From Bacillota bacterium (GTDB lineage: Bacteria > Bacillota > Limnochordia > Darwinibacteriales > Darwinibacteriaceae), in contig DUQE01000202.1 in assembly GCA_012837925.1 (NCBI GenBank), positions 1 to 46,382 of the forward strand: DNA of 46,382 nt, in the 5' to 3' direction. Positions 7,678 through 15,066 of the stretch are shown here, piece by piece. The notes below the pieces were generated by a model. The model saw only the letters and a list, made by a program, of their open reading frames with translations, was not told where the DNA came from and searched no databases. The position numbers were made by a program, and so were the translations under genes. Numbering within the stretch: position 1 is the stretch's first letter; each line of letters begins with the position of its first letter.

Positions 7678-8259
7678 ATGAGCAAAAAACTGTGGTCCGC
7701 TGGGGTTCACGGCAATCTCTTGGCGGGCCTTGACCAAGCTACTCTGCGTCATAGTCAACGTGTGCAGAGTCTTTCCCTCATCATTGGTGACAGTCTGGGG
7801 CTGGGTTCGGACGAACTCGATACGTTATCCATGGGTGCTCTACTGCATGATGTGGGCAAGAAAAACATTCCTACGGCTATACTTTTTAAGGAAGCGCCCC
7901 TGTCCGTCGAGGATTGGGTGGCGATTCAACAACATCCCATTCATGGTTGGGAGTTTGTCAAGACGAACCTCGAGGATAAGGAAGTTCAGGAGATGGTTCT
8001 CCATCACCATTTATGGTTTGATGGGCAGGGAGGCTATCCAGTGAGTCTTAAGGGTGTGAAGCCTGGTTTGCTGACGCAGATCGCAAGTGTGGCCGATGTC
8101 GTGGACGCCATGACCCAGGACCGACCCTATCGGCGGGCAATGAGTATCGATGCGGCGCTGCAGTTTCTTGCTGAACAAGCAGGTACCCAGTTTTGCCCAG
8201 ACGTTGTTGAGGCAGTACGTCTCAATCTGAACAGGATCATCAAGCTCATCGGTGCTTAA
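7678..8259 (+). CDS. HD-GYP-type phosphohydrolase domain protein
   Basis: A stand-alone 193-residue HD domain of the HD-GYP class, which commonly hydrolyses cyclic di-GMP. Metal-binding elements are visible in order: H25, the HD pair H57-D58 with K61 (LLHDVGKKNIP), H86, H109-H111 (HHHLWFDGQGGYP, a variant of HHE..DG.GYP) and D99-like acidic residues near VADVVDAMTQDRPYR. There is no receiver or sensor domain, so this is a minimal form. A TATAAT lies at 7639-7644 but has no good -35. The ribosome site (AAGGAAGG) is rather far from the ATG. The next gene follows after 17 bases, suggesting co-transcription. Confidence 0.85.
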   Translation: MSKKLWSAGVHGNLLAGLDQATLRHSQRVQSLSLIIGDSLGLGSDELDTLSMGALLHDVGKKNIPTAILFKEAPLSVEDWVAIQQHPIHGWEFVKTNLEDKEVQEMVLHHHLWFDGQGGYPVSLKGVKPGLLTQIASVADVVDAMTQDRPYRRAMSIDAALQFLAEQAGTQFCPDVVEAVRLNLNRIIKLIGA

Positions 8260-8276
8260 GAAATGAGGTGGCTATC

Positions 8277-9359
8277 TTGAAAGAGTTGAAGGGGATTCTG
8301 AGCGAGCACAGCAAGCGCTATCCCCAGGGCAATCTCCAAGACTTGGTCAAACTCATCTACCAAAACGAGTTCGGCAGTGGCCACTTTGTCCCCGATGAAG
8401 TGGCCGCTTTAACGCGTCTACAAGATGAAATCAAAGGAATCGCGCACGCATCGGGCGACCTTTTTGAACGGATCGGAAACGGACTCGTGCGTTTGAACCT
8501 CAAGACCCTCGGCGACGTCTTGCCGGCCCAGACAGTGAATCGGTTCTTTGTGCTGACGTCTAACAAGAAATGGGGGAGCCTGGAAGGATTTGAGGCGAAG
8601 CTACGCATCTTAGAGGAGTTTTCTTCTGGCTCGGATTTGCTGCCCTTTTTGGAGGAGTATAAAGCAGCGGGGTACCCTCCAATGAGTCATAGCCAGAGCT
8701 ACCGGGATAATTACGATCCTCATTACCGCGTGGTGAGCTGTGCTTTTGCAGATTACTTTCCCGTTTTTGAGCGCATCGAGCATCTTTTACGTCGCCAGGA
8801 GAACATCGTTGTTGCCATTGACGGCAGGAGCGGTTCAGGAAAGAGTAGCCTTGGAAGGCTCTTGAAGGATGTCTATGGATGCCCCGTAATTTCCATGGAT
8901 CATTTTTTCCTCAGACCCGAACAGCGCAGTGCAAGTCGCTTGTCTGAAGCGGGAGGCAATGTGGACTATGAGCGCTTTAATCTGGAGGTAGTTCCGAAAC
9001 TGAAAGGAGGGGCACCTTTCAACTATCAAGTCTTTAACTGCCAGTTGGGCACCTTCACAGCATCTGCCACCGTAGAACATCATCGCTTGACTGTTGTAGA
9101 AGGGTCATACAGTCTTCATCCTACTTTGATCGACGCCTATGACCTGAAGGTTTTCCTTACTATCTCGCCTGAAGTTCAAGAGGAACGTTTGCGGAAACGT
9201 AACGGCCCCGATATGGTGGAGCGATTTCTCAAGGAATGGATTCCCTTGGAAGAACGCTACTTTTCGCTGCTGGACATCGCGTCCAAGAGCGATCTGATTA
9301 TTGACACCACTGAATTAACACATCAAGAATTTTGTTCAAGACCCTCTAGCTCAAGCTAA
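8277..9359 (+). CDS. Uridine kinase-like P-loop kinase with an extra N-terminal domain
   Basis: About 360 residues. The start is probably TTG at 8277, 5 bases after GAGGTGG; an in-frame GTG at 8268 overlaps that ribosome site. Residues ~1-165 are a domain I cannot name (SKRYPQGNLQDLVKLIYQNEFG, RLNLKTLGDVLPAQ, YDPHYRVV). Residues ~178-350 are a uridine kinase/phosphoribulokinase-like NTPase: Walker A DGRSGSGKSSLG (~182-193), MDHFFL as substrate and metal loop, DYERFN, VVEGSYSLHP, and RLRKRNG as the lid region. This C-terminal part is typical of nucleoside or sugar kinases. The substrate of the two-domain protein is unknown. Its stop overlaps the stop of the convergent nitroreductase gene by 4 bases. 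Confidence 0.75.
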   Translation: MKELKGILSEHSKRYPQGNLQDLVKLIYQNEFGSGHFVPDEVAALTRLQDEIKGIAHASGDLFERIGNGLVRLNLKTLGDVLPAQTVNRFFVLTSNKKWGSLEGFEAKLRILEEFSSGSDLLPFLEEYKAAGYPPMSHSQSYRDNYDPHYRVVSCAFADYFPVFERIEHLLRRQENIVVAIDGRSGSGKSSLGRLLKDVYGCPVISMDHFFLRPEQRSASRLSEAGGNVDYERFNLEVVPKLKGGAPFNYQVFNCQLGTFTASATVEHHRLTVVEGSYSLHPTLIDAYDLKVFLTISPEVQEERLRKRNGPDMVERFLKEWIPLEERYFSLLDIASKSDLIIDTTELTHQEFCSRPSSSS

Positions 9360-9368
9360 AGGGTCTTG
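9337..9368. terminator. Hairpin spanning the overlapping stops of two convergent genes
   Basis: CAAGACCCT (9337-9345) pairs with AGGGTCTTG (9360-9368), with an inner TAGCT/AGCTA pairing. The hairpin covers the last codons and both stop codons. There is no T-run on either side, so it is more likely a bidirectional 3'-end or stability element than a classical terminator. Confidence 0.45.
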
Positions 9369-9931
9369 ATGATCAACGCATCACGTGATCTCTTTGGAAC
9401 GTAATGGATGTCCTCTTCGTCTCTCCAATAGCGAATGTCGCCGTAACTACCGACAGCGGTCAGGCGAACCTCTTCTCCGGGAGTGCCAAGGGCAATCACC
9501 AATTCTACTTCGAGATGATCTGGAACCTCCAAGATATCGCGGAGTTGAACCCGATCGATGGCTGCTAAAATACAGGCGCCAAACCCCTGTTCTTGTGCAC
9601 CCAAGACAATGCTTTGGGCGGCTAAACCCAAATCTATGCCCGGATTGCTACTGAGGTGGGGGTCGCTAAGCATGATGATATATGCGGTGGGCTGTTCACC
9701 CGGGCCAGGGCCTTGCCAGTCTGTCAGGTATCCTGCCCAGGTGAGGCAGGAAAAGACCTGTGGCAGCATCTCCTTATCCTGAACTAGCACATACTTTAGC
9801 GGTTGCCTGTTCGCCGTTGCAGGGGTAAGCCGTGCAATGTCAATCAGAGCCTTCAGATGCTCCATAGTAGGTGCCGGTTCTTGCTTGAATCTCCTGTAAC
9901 TGCGAGTACGCTTCATCAAATCAATGAACAT
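9356..9931 (-). CDS. Nitroreductase-family flavoprotein
   Basis: A 191-residue protein with the FMN-binding nitroreductase fold: RTRSYRRFKQEP (FMN phosphate contact), LTPATANRQPLKYVLV, DLGLAAQSIVLGAQEQGFGACIL, and VIALGTPGEE near the end. Such enzymes use NAD(P)H to reduce nitro groups, quinones or other electrophiles; the physiological substrate is not predictable. AGGAGGT lies 7 bases before the ATG. The gene starts 12 bases after the stop of the PfkB-type kinase, so the two probably form an operon. Confidence 0.9.
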   Translation of the reverse strand: MFIDLMKRTRSYRRFKQEPAPTMEHLKALIDIARLTPATANRQPLKYVLVQDKEMLPQVFSCLTWAGYLTDWQGPGPGEQPTAYIIMLSDPHLSSNPGIDLGLAAQSIVLGAQEQGFGACILAAIDRVQLRDILEVPDHLEVELVIALGTPGEEVRLTAVGSYGDIRYWRDEEDIHYVPKRSRDALIIKTL

Positions 9932-9943
9932 AACAAAAACCTC

Positions 9944-10879
9944 CTATTTTAGGACTTGATCGACCGTTACTTCTTGCTCAAGGGATTTTACTTGGACTGG
10001 ATCAAAGATTCCTGCTCCGAAGTGAGCTGCGTTGGAACACGCCACGGCCAAACCAAAGCGGAAGGCATTGTCAAACGGTGCATCGTCCTCTAGCTTGCTC
10101 AAGAGTCCGGCGACCAACGCATCGCCACTGCCAATAGGACTAATGACCTTGATTGGGGGCAGTTCTTGAACCAGGTAGCTGCCTTCTCTGTTGACTGCAA
10201 ACGCCCCTTTTGCTCCCATGGAGACCACCACGGTGCCTAGTCCCTGCTCAACCAATTCTCTTGCTTTGCCAAGACCTTGAACCGTGGAGTAGCACGGGCC
10301 GACCAGTTCTTGAAACTCCTCCCAATTCGGTTTGATGAGATCAGGTTTGGCTTTGATTCCTTCCTTTAACCATGGAGCTCTGGTGTCGAGGGCTACTTTT
10401 ATCCCTAGGGCTTGTACGCTTCGAATCAGCGGAACATAGATCGAAGCTTGGGTGTCAGGGGGAGGACTACCCGCAAAGACAACCCAGCTGCACTTGGGGG
10501 CGAGTTCGACAATCTTCTTCTCCAGCCTTTTCCAGGCATTTCTCGGAATGGACGGTCCGGGCTCTTTGATCTCGCAGTGCACGTCTTGGTTGTGATCAAC
10601 GATGAGGCAGTTGGATCGAGACTCGGCTCGGATGCGCACAAAGTTGTGCTCTACCTGTAGGTGGTCCAGACCGTCTTCAATCTGTCTTCCAGTGAACCCC
10701 CCGACGAACCCGGTCGCTATGGTTGCCACCCCGAGGTTGTGTAGCACCCTGGAGACATTGAGTCCCTTACCAGCTGGAACCGTCGACATACTATGCACCC
10801 TGTGGATGCCTTGAAGAGCAAAGCCGGGAACATCGTAGTTCTTGTCGAGTGCGGGATTCACAGTAACCGTTAGAATCAT
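9944..10879 (-). CDS. PfkB-family sugar-phosphate kinase (1-phosphofructokinase / tagatose-6-phosphate kinase type)
   Basis: A 311-residue ribokinase-fold kinase of the FruK/LacC group. It starts MILTVTVNPALDKNYDV at an ATG preceded by GGAGGG; a longer upstream frame lacks a ribosome site. Signatures are PAGKGLNVSRVLHNLG (substrate binding), FAGSPPPDT, KPNWEEFQELVG, SMGAKGAFAV and the catalytic anion-hole motif PIGSGDALVAGL with the base aspartate. Family members phosphorylate fructose-1-phosphate, tagatose-6-phosphate or related ketose phosphates. No phosphotransferase-system (PTS) gene is adjacent, so the substrate is open. It heads an operon with the nitroreductase gene. Confidence 0.9.
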   Translation of the reverse strand: MILTVTVNPALDKNYDVPGFALQGIHRVHSMSTVPAGKGLNVSRVLHNLGVATIATGFVGGFTGRQIEDGLDHLQVEHNFVRIRAESRSNCLIVDHNQDVHCEIKEPGPSIPRNAWKRLEKKIVELAPKCSWVVFAGSPPPDTQASIYVPLIRSVQALGIKVALDTRAPWLKEGIKAKPDLIKPNWEEFQELVGPCYSTVQGLGKARELVEQGLGTVVVSMGAKGAFAVNREGSYLVQELPPIKVISPIGSGDALVAGLLSKLEDDAPFDNAFRFGLAVACSNAAHFGAGIFDPVQVKSLEQEVTVDQVLK

Positions 10880-11010
10880 CTTGTCATCCCTCCGCAGTTC
10901 CGATCGTTTCTTGCCTATGTCTTCGTGACACCTCACATTTTCCCTTTAGTCAAAGAACATTCTGATCCAAACCTATTGAAGCACATAATTGAGAATTAAT
11001 GCATAAATGT

Positions 11011-11039
11011 TTGACAAAAGATATAAAATAGTATACAAT
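11011..11039 (+). promoter_or_regulatory. Strong sigma-70-type promoter upstream of the aldo/keto reductase gene
   Basis: TTGACA (11011-11016) is a perfect -35, followed after 17 bases by TACAAT (11034-11039). Initiation near 11046 gives a ~320-base transcript leader before the aldo/keto reductase start, unless the small ORF at 11048 is translated. Confidence 0.75.
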
Positions 11040-11047
11040 TCACTCAA

Positions 11048-11323
11048 ATGGACCTTCGACAAATCCAGGCAAAGGAGGGCAGCATAAACGGACCAGAAGA
11101 TTACCTGCGTTCAAGGAGGTCACAAGGTAGTGGGAAGCGCTTCTGGTTGGTGTTGAGAAAGATGAACATATGGGAACCAGCCACTTCAAATATTACGATG
11201 GATAGACCCTACAGGTGGCGAGAGGTTCTAGACACAGTGGAAAACGAGCAGAGGAGCTTGAGGGAACGGGCTCCTTTGTTGTCTTTGCGCGAGTCTCTGG
11301 ACTACGTGAGCGTAAACAGATAG
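11048..11323 (+). CDS. Possible small leaderless ORF in the 488-base gap upstream of the aldo/keto reductase
   Basis: The gap 10880-11367 holds a strong promoter and this 91-codon open frame. Its ATG lies only about 9 bases after the -10, so the transcript would be almost leaderless. An internal ATG at 11163 would give about 53 residues (starting MNIWEPATSN) behind a weak GAGAAAG. The peptide is charged and arginine-rich, has no membrane segment, and resembles no family I recognise. Alternatively the region is an untranslated leader: it has short hairpins (CTGGTT with AACCAG around 11142-11180, AGGAGC with GCTCCT around 11250-11276), but I see no riboswitch or T-box consensus. Confidence 0.3.
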   Translation: MDLRQIQAKEGSINGPEDYLRSRRSQGSGKRFWLVLRKMNIWEPATSNITMDRPYRWREVLDTVENEQRSLRERAPLLSLRESLDYVSVNR

Positions 11324-11367
11324 TATGATGAATGTAGACTACTTGTTTGGAGATGGGAGATGATCGT

Positions 11368-12282
11368 ATGCAGAGCATTTTGCTGGGAGGCCAGGTTTCC
11401 GCCACCCCCATTGCTCTAGGTTGTATGCGTATGGCTGGCCTCGAGTTCAAGAATGCCGAAGAGATTGTGCTCACAGCAATGGAAGCGGGGATCAACCTTT
11501 TTGATCATGCTGACATATATGGTAAGGGCCAATCGGAGACGGTTTTTGGTGAGGTGTTACGACGTAACCCCGGGATCCGAGACAGAATGCTGATTCAAGA
11601 CAAGTGTAGTATTCGCCAAGGCTATTATGATGCATCGCGTGAACACATCATTTCCTCCGTCGATCAAAGTCTGGGGCGGTTGGGTGTGGAGACCATTGAC
11701 ATCCTCTTGCTCCACAGGCCAGATACACTGATCGAACCTGAGGAGGTCGCTGATGCATTTAATACGTTGCACGCGGCAGGGAAAGTCCGTTATTTTGGAG
11801 TAAGTAACTATAATGCCTCCCAAATCGCGTTGCTGCAAAAATTCATAGAACAGAGGCTGCTTGTCAATCAGTTGCAGTTTTCCCTAGCACATACGGCCCT
11901 GATTGACAGCGGGATCAATGTAAATATTCACAGCAATCACGCTATAGACTATGTAGGTAACACTCTGGAGTACTGCCGCTACCATGACATTACGATCCAG
12001 GCTTGGTCTCCTTTCCAGCATGGAATGTTTAAGGGAGTATTCTTAGAGAGTGAAAAGTATGAGGTGTTGAACCAGAAGATAAGAACGTTGGCGGAAGAAA
12101 AAGGCGTTTCTGATTCGGCCATTGCTGTCGCCTGGATCATGCGCCATCCAGCCAAAATGCAGACGATTGTGGGTACCATGAACAGTCAACGCTTGCGTGA
12201 AATTTGCGCTGCGTCGACGATTACCCTAACAAGGGAAGAGTGGTATGGCCTCTACACAGCAGCGGGAAATCCCCTGCCATAG
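11368..12282 (+). CDS. Aldo/keto reductase (YdhF-like)
   Basis: A 304-residue NAD(P)H-dependent oxidoreductase of the aldo/keto reductase barrel family. The start at 11368 is chosen because GGGAGATG lies 8-9 bases upstream; earlier in-frame starts have none. The catalytic tetrad is visible: D and Y in NLFDHADIYGKG, K in LIQDKC, H in ILLLHRPD. GVSNYNASQI and IQAWSPFQHG are the usual substrate and cofactor blocks. It best matches the YdhF subgroup. Carbonyl substrates of this group are broad. The cysteine desulfidase gene follows after 31 bases and probably shares the transcript. Confidence 0.9.
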   Translation: MQSILLGGQVSATPIALGCMRMAGLEFKNAEEIVLTAMEAGINLFDHADIYGKGQSETVFGEVLRRNPGIRDRMLIQDKCSIRQGYYDASREHIISSVDQSLGRLGVETIDILLLHRPDTLIEPEEVADAFNTLHAAGKVRYFGVSNYNASQIALLQKFIEQRLLVNQLQFSLAHTALIDSGINVNIHSNHAIDYVGNTLEYCRYHDITIQAWSPFQHGMFKGVFLESEKYEVLNQKIRTLAEEKGVSDSAIAVAWIMRHPAKMQTIVGTMNSQRLREICAASTITLTREEWYGLYTAAGNPLP

Positions 12283-12313
12283 AGAGCAGATTTCGTCGTT
12301 CACGAGGTGACAT

Positions 12314-13591
12314 ATGTCCATTGATGCGGTGACCTACAAGAACTATATCGCGATCCTCCAGGAGGAGCTGATCCCTGCTGTAGGGTGTACGGAACCAGCC
12401 TGCCTTGCGCTTGCAGGCGCTAAGCTTCGAGAAGTCTTAGGTGAGCTGCCAGAGCGACTTGTGGTTAAGATGAGCGGCAACCTGATCAAGAATACCAAGG
12501 CGGTAACCATTCCGCATTCCAATGGACTAAAGGGAATTCCTGCCGCGGTGTGGCTTGGAGTTCTAGGTGGAGATGCGGGGCGTGGTCTAGCTGTCCTCAG
12601 CTCTGTTAATACGGCAGATATTGAGGAGACGAAGAAACGCCTGGGCGATTCCGATCGGTGTCTTGTCGAACTCATGGAAACCCCGGCAAAGCTGCATGTG
12701 ATCTTGGAGGGAAGGGCAGGATCGAGGCAGGCCTTGGTTGAGATTCTGCATACGCACACGAACTTCGTGCGCATGGAAAGAGACGGCCATGTGACTTTCC
12801 ATAAAGAAGTGAGCTTACATGACGATGAACTGTTTACGGACCGCTCGCTGCTTAATGTTGCCGACATCTTGCGTTTCGCTGATTCTGTACGACTAGACGA
12901 TGTGGCTCCTATCCTTGGACCCCAGATCGAGGCTAACACTGCAATTGCCGAGGTGGGGTTAAGAGAAGACTACGGCGCCAGTGTAGGTAAAGTGCTTGCA
13001 AAAAACTTCGGCGACTCCGTGGGCAATCTGGCCCGCGCTACTGCAGCGGCTGCATCGGACGCTCGGATGGACGGGTGCCAGTTGCCCGTTGTAATTAACT
13101 CCGGAAGCGGTAATCAAGGCATCGCCGCCTCAATTCCGGTCATTATCTACGCCCGTCATTATCAAATCTCCGAAGAAAAGCTTCTACGAGCGCTGTGTGT
13201 AAGTAATCTCATTGCCATTCATCAGAAGACAAGCATTGGACGTCTATCGGCTTATTGCGGAGCAGTGAGTGCAGCATGCGGGTCGGGGGCAGCTATCGCC
13301 TACATGCTTGGCGGAGATTATGAAACGATCAGTGGAACGATCACCAATACGCTGGCCAATGTCTCGGGCATTCTCTGCGATGGAGCCAAGCCATCCTGTG
13401 CTGCGAAGATCGCCTCATCTGTGGATGCAGCCATCATGGGCCTGACCATGTCCTTTGCAGACCTGAGATTTCCCGACGGTGATGGAATTGTTAAGTCAAA
13501 TGTGGAAGAAACCATCGGTGTTGTTGGGAATATAGCCTCAGAGGGTATGAGAGAGACGGATAAGGTTGTCATCCGACATATGATCCGTTAG
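12314..13591 (+). CDS. cyuA: L-cysteine desulfidase / UPF0597 serine-dehydratase-like protein
   Basis: A 425-residue member of the UPF0597 family, which includes the E. coli anaerobic cysteine-degrading CyuA (YhaM) and archaeal L-cysteine desulfidase. These enzymes convert cysteine to pyruvate, sulfide and ammonia using an oxygen-sensitive Fe-S cluster. Family blocks are PAVGCTEPACLALAGA (C25, C30), KMSGNLIKNTKAVTIPHSNG, NSGSGNQGIAASIPV, IHQKTSIGRLSAYCGAVSAACG and GILCDGAKPSCAAK, whose cysteines are the probable cluster ligands. Length is normal. It ends an operon with the aldo/keto reductase and is followed by a textbook terminator. No cysteine transporter gene is adjacent. Confidence 0.9.
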   Translation: MSIDAVTYKNYIAILQEELIPAVGCTEPACLALAGAKLREVLGELPERLVVKMSGNLIKNTKAVTIPHSNGLKGIPAAVWLGVLGGDAGRGLAVLSSVNTADIEETKKRLGDSDRCLVELMETPAKLHVILEGRAGSRQALVEILHTHTNFVRMERDGHVTFHKEVSLHDDELFTDRSLLNVADILRFADSVRLDDVAPILGPQIEANTAIAEVGLREDYGASVGKVLAKNFGDSVGNLARATAAAASDARMDGCQLPVVINSGSGNQGIAASIPVIIYARHYQISEEKLLRALCVSNLIAIHQKTSIGRLSAYCGAVSAACGSGAAIAYMLGGDYETISGTITNTLANVSGILCDGAKPSCAAKIASSVDAAIMGLTMSFADLRFPDGDGIVKSNVEETIGVVGNIASEGMRETDKVVIRHMIR

Positions 13592-13611
13592 TAAACCTCA
13601 AAAACTACAAG

Positions 13612-13640
13612 GCCACCCCGCTTCCGGGGTGGCTTTTTTT
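13612..13640 (+). terminator. Rho-independent terminator after the cysteine desulfidase gene
   Basis: GCCACCCCG (13612-13620) and CGGGGTGGC (13625-13633) form a perfect 9-bp GC-rich stem with a 4-base loop, followed by seven T. It insulates the following catabolic cluster from upstream transcription. Confidence 0.95.
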
Positions 13641-13758
13641 GCCTTTATTAGTAGAAAATGACAGCGTTTCAGCCCTTCAATTGTCGGTTTTTACAAAGGA
13701 ACTTGGTACGCTTTGTGGAAATGAGTTACGAATTAAAAACAGACGTAAAAAAGATTGC

Positions 13759-13788
13759 TTAGTTAGCAGAAAGATGGAAAAGTACAAT
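13759..13788 (+). promoter_or_regulatory. Candidate promoter of the Liv/racemase catabolic cluster
   Basis: TTAGTT (13759-13764), an 18-base spacer and TACAAT (13783-13788). The -35 is poor, as expected for an activated promoter. It is the best candidate in the 272 bases between the upstream terminator and the binding-protein gene. An AAAGGAGGT at 13797-13805 lies well upstream of the real ribosome site and is unexplained. Confidence 0.4.
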
Positions 13789-13795
13789 CGATTGT
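13784..13795. promoter_or_regulatory. 12-base palindrome overlapping the candidate -10 (possible operator)
   Basis: ACAATCGATTGT is a perfect 12-base palindrome that shares its first bases with the -10 hexamer. It is a possible binding site for a dimeric regulator, for example the PucR-type protein of the cluster. Its function is inferred from position only. Confidence 0.35.
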
Positions 13796-13863
13796 GAAAG
13801 GAGGTGCGCGCAACAAACTTATGTAGGTTTGCCTAGTGTTAAGAAAAAGAAAGGGGAAAAAGG

Positions 13864-14988
13864 ATGCGTAGATATTTAAGGGTTATTCCACTGATGGTAC
13901 TAATGGTAACTTTACTGGCAGGTAGTGTAGTAGGTGCTGAAACGATCAAGTTTGGCCTTGTTGCACCCTTTACCGGCTCGGGCTCAATTCTTGGCGACTA
14001 TATTCGCGAAGCTATGATGCTAGCCGTTGACGAAATCAATGCAGCAGGCGGCATCCAAGGCAGACAGATCGAAGTTGTTGTCTATGATGACGAAGCTTCC
14101 CCAGCGACAGCCATCAACGTAGTAAAAAGGGTTATCGAAAACGACAAAGTTGACGTAGTATTCGGACCAAATATGAGCAGTTCCGTATTGGCCGTACACC
14201 AAGTTGCAGAGCAAAATGAGACTCTGATGATGGTTGGCGCTACTTCTCCATCACTTGGATATGACAGAACCAACAATCCGTGGCTGTTCCGTCTGCGTGC
14301 GGACGACCAAGTCAGAGTAGAAAACCAGGCTGAGTATGCCGTTAACGTCTTGGGCTCCAAGAAGCCTGGCATTATCTACGGAACAACCGACTATTGCACC
14401 AGTGCTCGTGACGTCATTATTGAGAAGTTTGCTGAGTATGGCATTAAGCCAGTTGCCGTTGAGCAAATGCGTGAAGGCGACGTTGACGCTACCGGTCAAA
14501 TCCTCAACATGGTACGTGCGGGTGTTGACTCCATCATGGGTCTAACCCACGAATCTGAAGCAGCCGTTTTTGTACGTCAATTGCGCCAAATGGGCGTCGA
14601 TGTTCCTGTCGTCGGCTTTACCGCATGGGGTGTACCCGCATTTACTGACTTAGCCCCCGACGCAGCTGTTGGCGTTATTGCTGTACAAAGCTTTACGCCA
14701 GAAGACACAAACCCAATTGTTCAAGAATTCGTTGAAAAATACCAAGCACGTTATGGCCGCTTACCGAGCGATCCAGGTCAAGCCTACTATGATGGTGTTT
14801 ACGCAATTAAAGAAGTCATCGACCGCGTTGGCTTTGACAAACATGCAATGCGCCAAGAACTAGAGAACTTCTCTGGATACGTTGGCCTACAAGGTGAACT
14901 CGTAACCGACGAGAAACACAATCTCTCCAGATTCAGTCTAATTTCCGAATTCCAAGGCGACAGCTGGAAAATTATCGACAAGTTCTAA
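13864..14988 (+). CDS. Liv-type ABC transporter periplasmic substrate-binding protein
   Basis: A 374-residue type I binding protein of the LivJ/amide-binding family, first gene of the large cluster. A signal peptide (LRVIPLMVLMVTLLAGSVVGAE) is present with no lipobox cysteine. The mature N-terminus has IKFGLVAPFTGSGSILGDYIREAMMLAVDEINAAGG, the family hallmark, then IVVYDDEASPATAINVVKR-like spacing and a VVFGPNMSSSVLA loop contacting the ligand carboxylate. Relatives bind branched-chain amino acids, but also urea, amides, aromatic and hydroxy acids. Because the cluster encodes racemases and dehydratases, a hydroxy acid or its conjugate is more likely than leucine; that is inference. AAGGGG precedes the ATG, and a stable hairpin follows the stop. 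Confidence 0.88.
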   Translation: MRRYLRVIPLMVLMVTLLAGSVVGAETIKFGLVAPFTGSGSILGDYIREAMMLAVDEINAAGGIQGRQIEVVVYDDEASPATAINVVKRVIENDKVDVVFGPNMSSSVLAVHQVAEQNETLMMVGATSPSLGYDRTNNPWLFRLRADDQVRVENQAEYAVNVLGSKKPGIIYGTTDYCTSARDVIIEKFAEYGIKPVAVEQMREGDVDATGQILNMVRAGVDSIMGLTHESEAAVFVRQLRQMGVDVPVVGFTAWGVPAFTDLAPDAAVGVIAVQSFTPEDTNPIVQEFVEKYQARYGRLPSDPGQAYYDGVYAIKEVIDRVGFDKHAMRQELENFSGYVGLQGELVTDEKHNLSRFSLISEFQGDSWKIIDKF

Positions 14989-14997
14989 GCAAAACAG

Positions 14998-15025
14998 GGA
15001 GGAGTTCCCCGCGGGGATCTCCTCC
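14998..15025 (+). other. Intercistronic hairpin after the Liv binding-protein gene
   Basis: GGAGGAG (14998-15004) pairs with CTCCTCC (15019-15025), with inner TCCCC/GGGGA. No T-run follows, so it is likely a 3'-end stabiliser or partial attenuator that lets the binding protein be made in excess of the permeases. Confidence 0.6.
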
Positions 15026-15066
15026 TCATTACAGCCTGAAAAGTCATAGAACTACGAGGTGGTAAA

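Noticed and set aside
11048-11367. T-box or riboswitch leader upstream of the aldo/keto reductase
   Set aside because: The T-box GGGTGGNACCGCG core and a terminator with a clear T-run are absent, and the downstream genes are not typical T-box targets.
12343-12939. Minus-strand 198-codon open frame inside the cysteine desulfidase gene
   Set aside because: It is antisense to a well-conserved gene, and the serine/arginine-rich translation is typical of a codon shadow.
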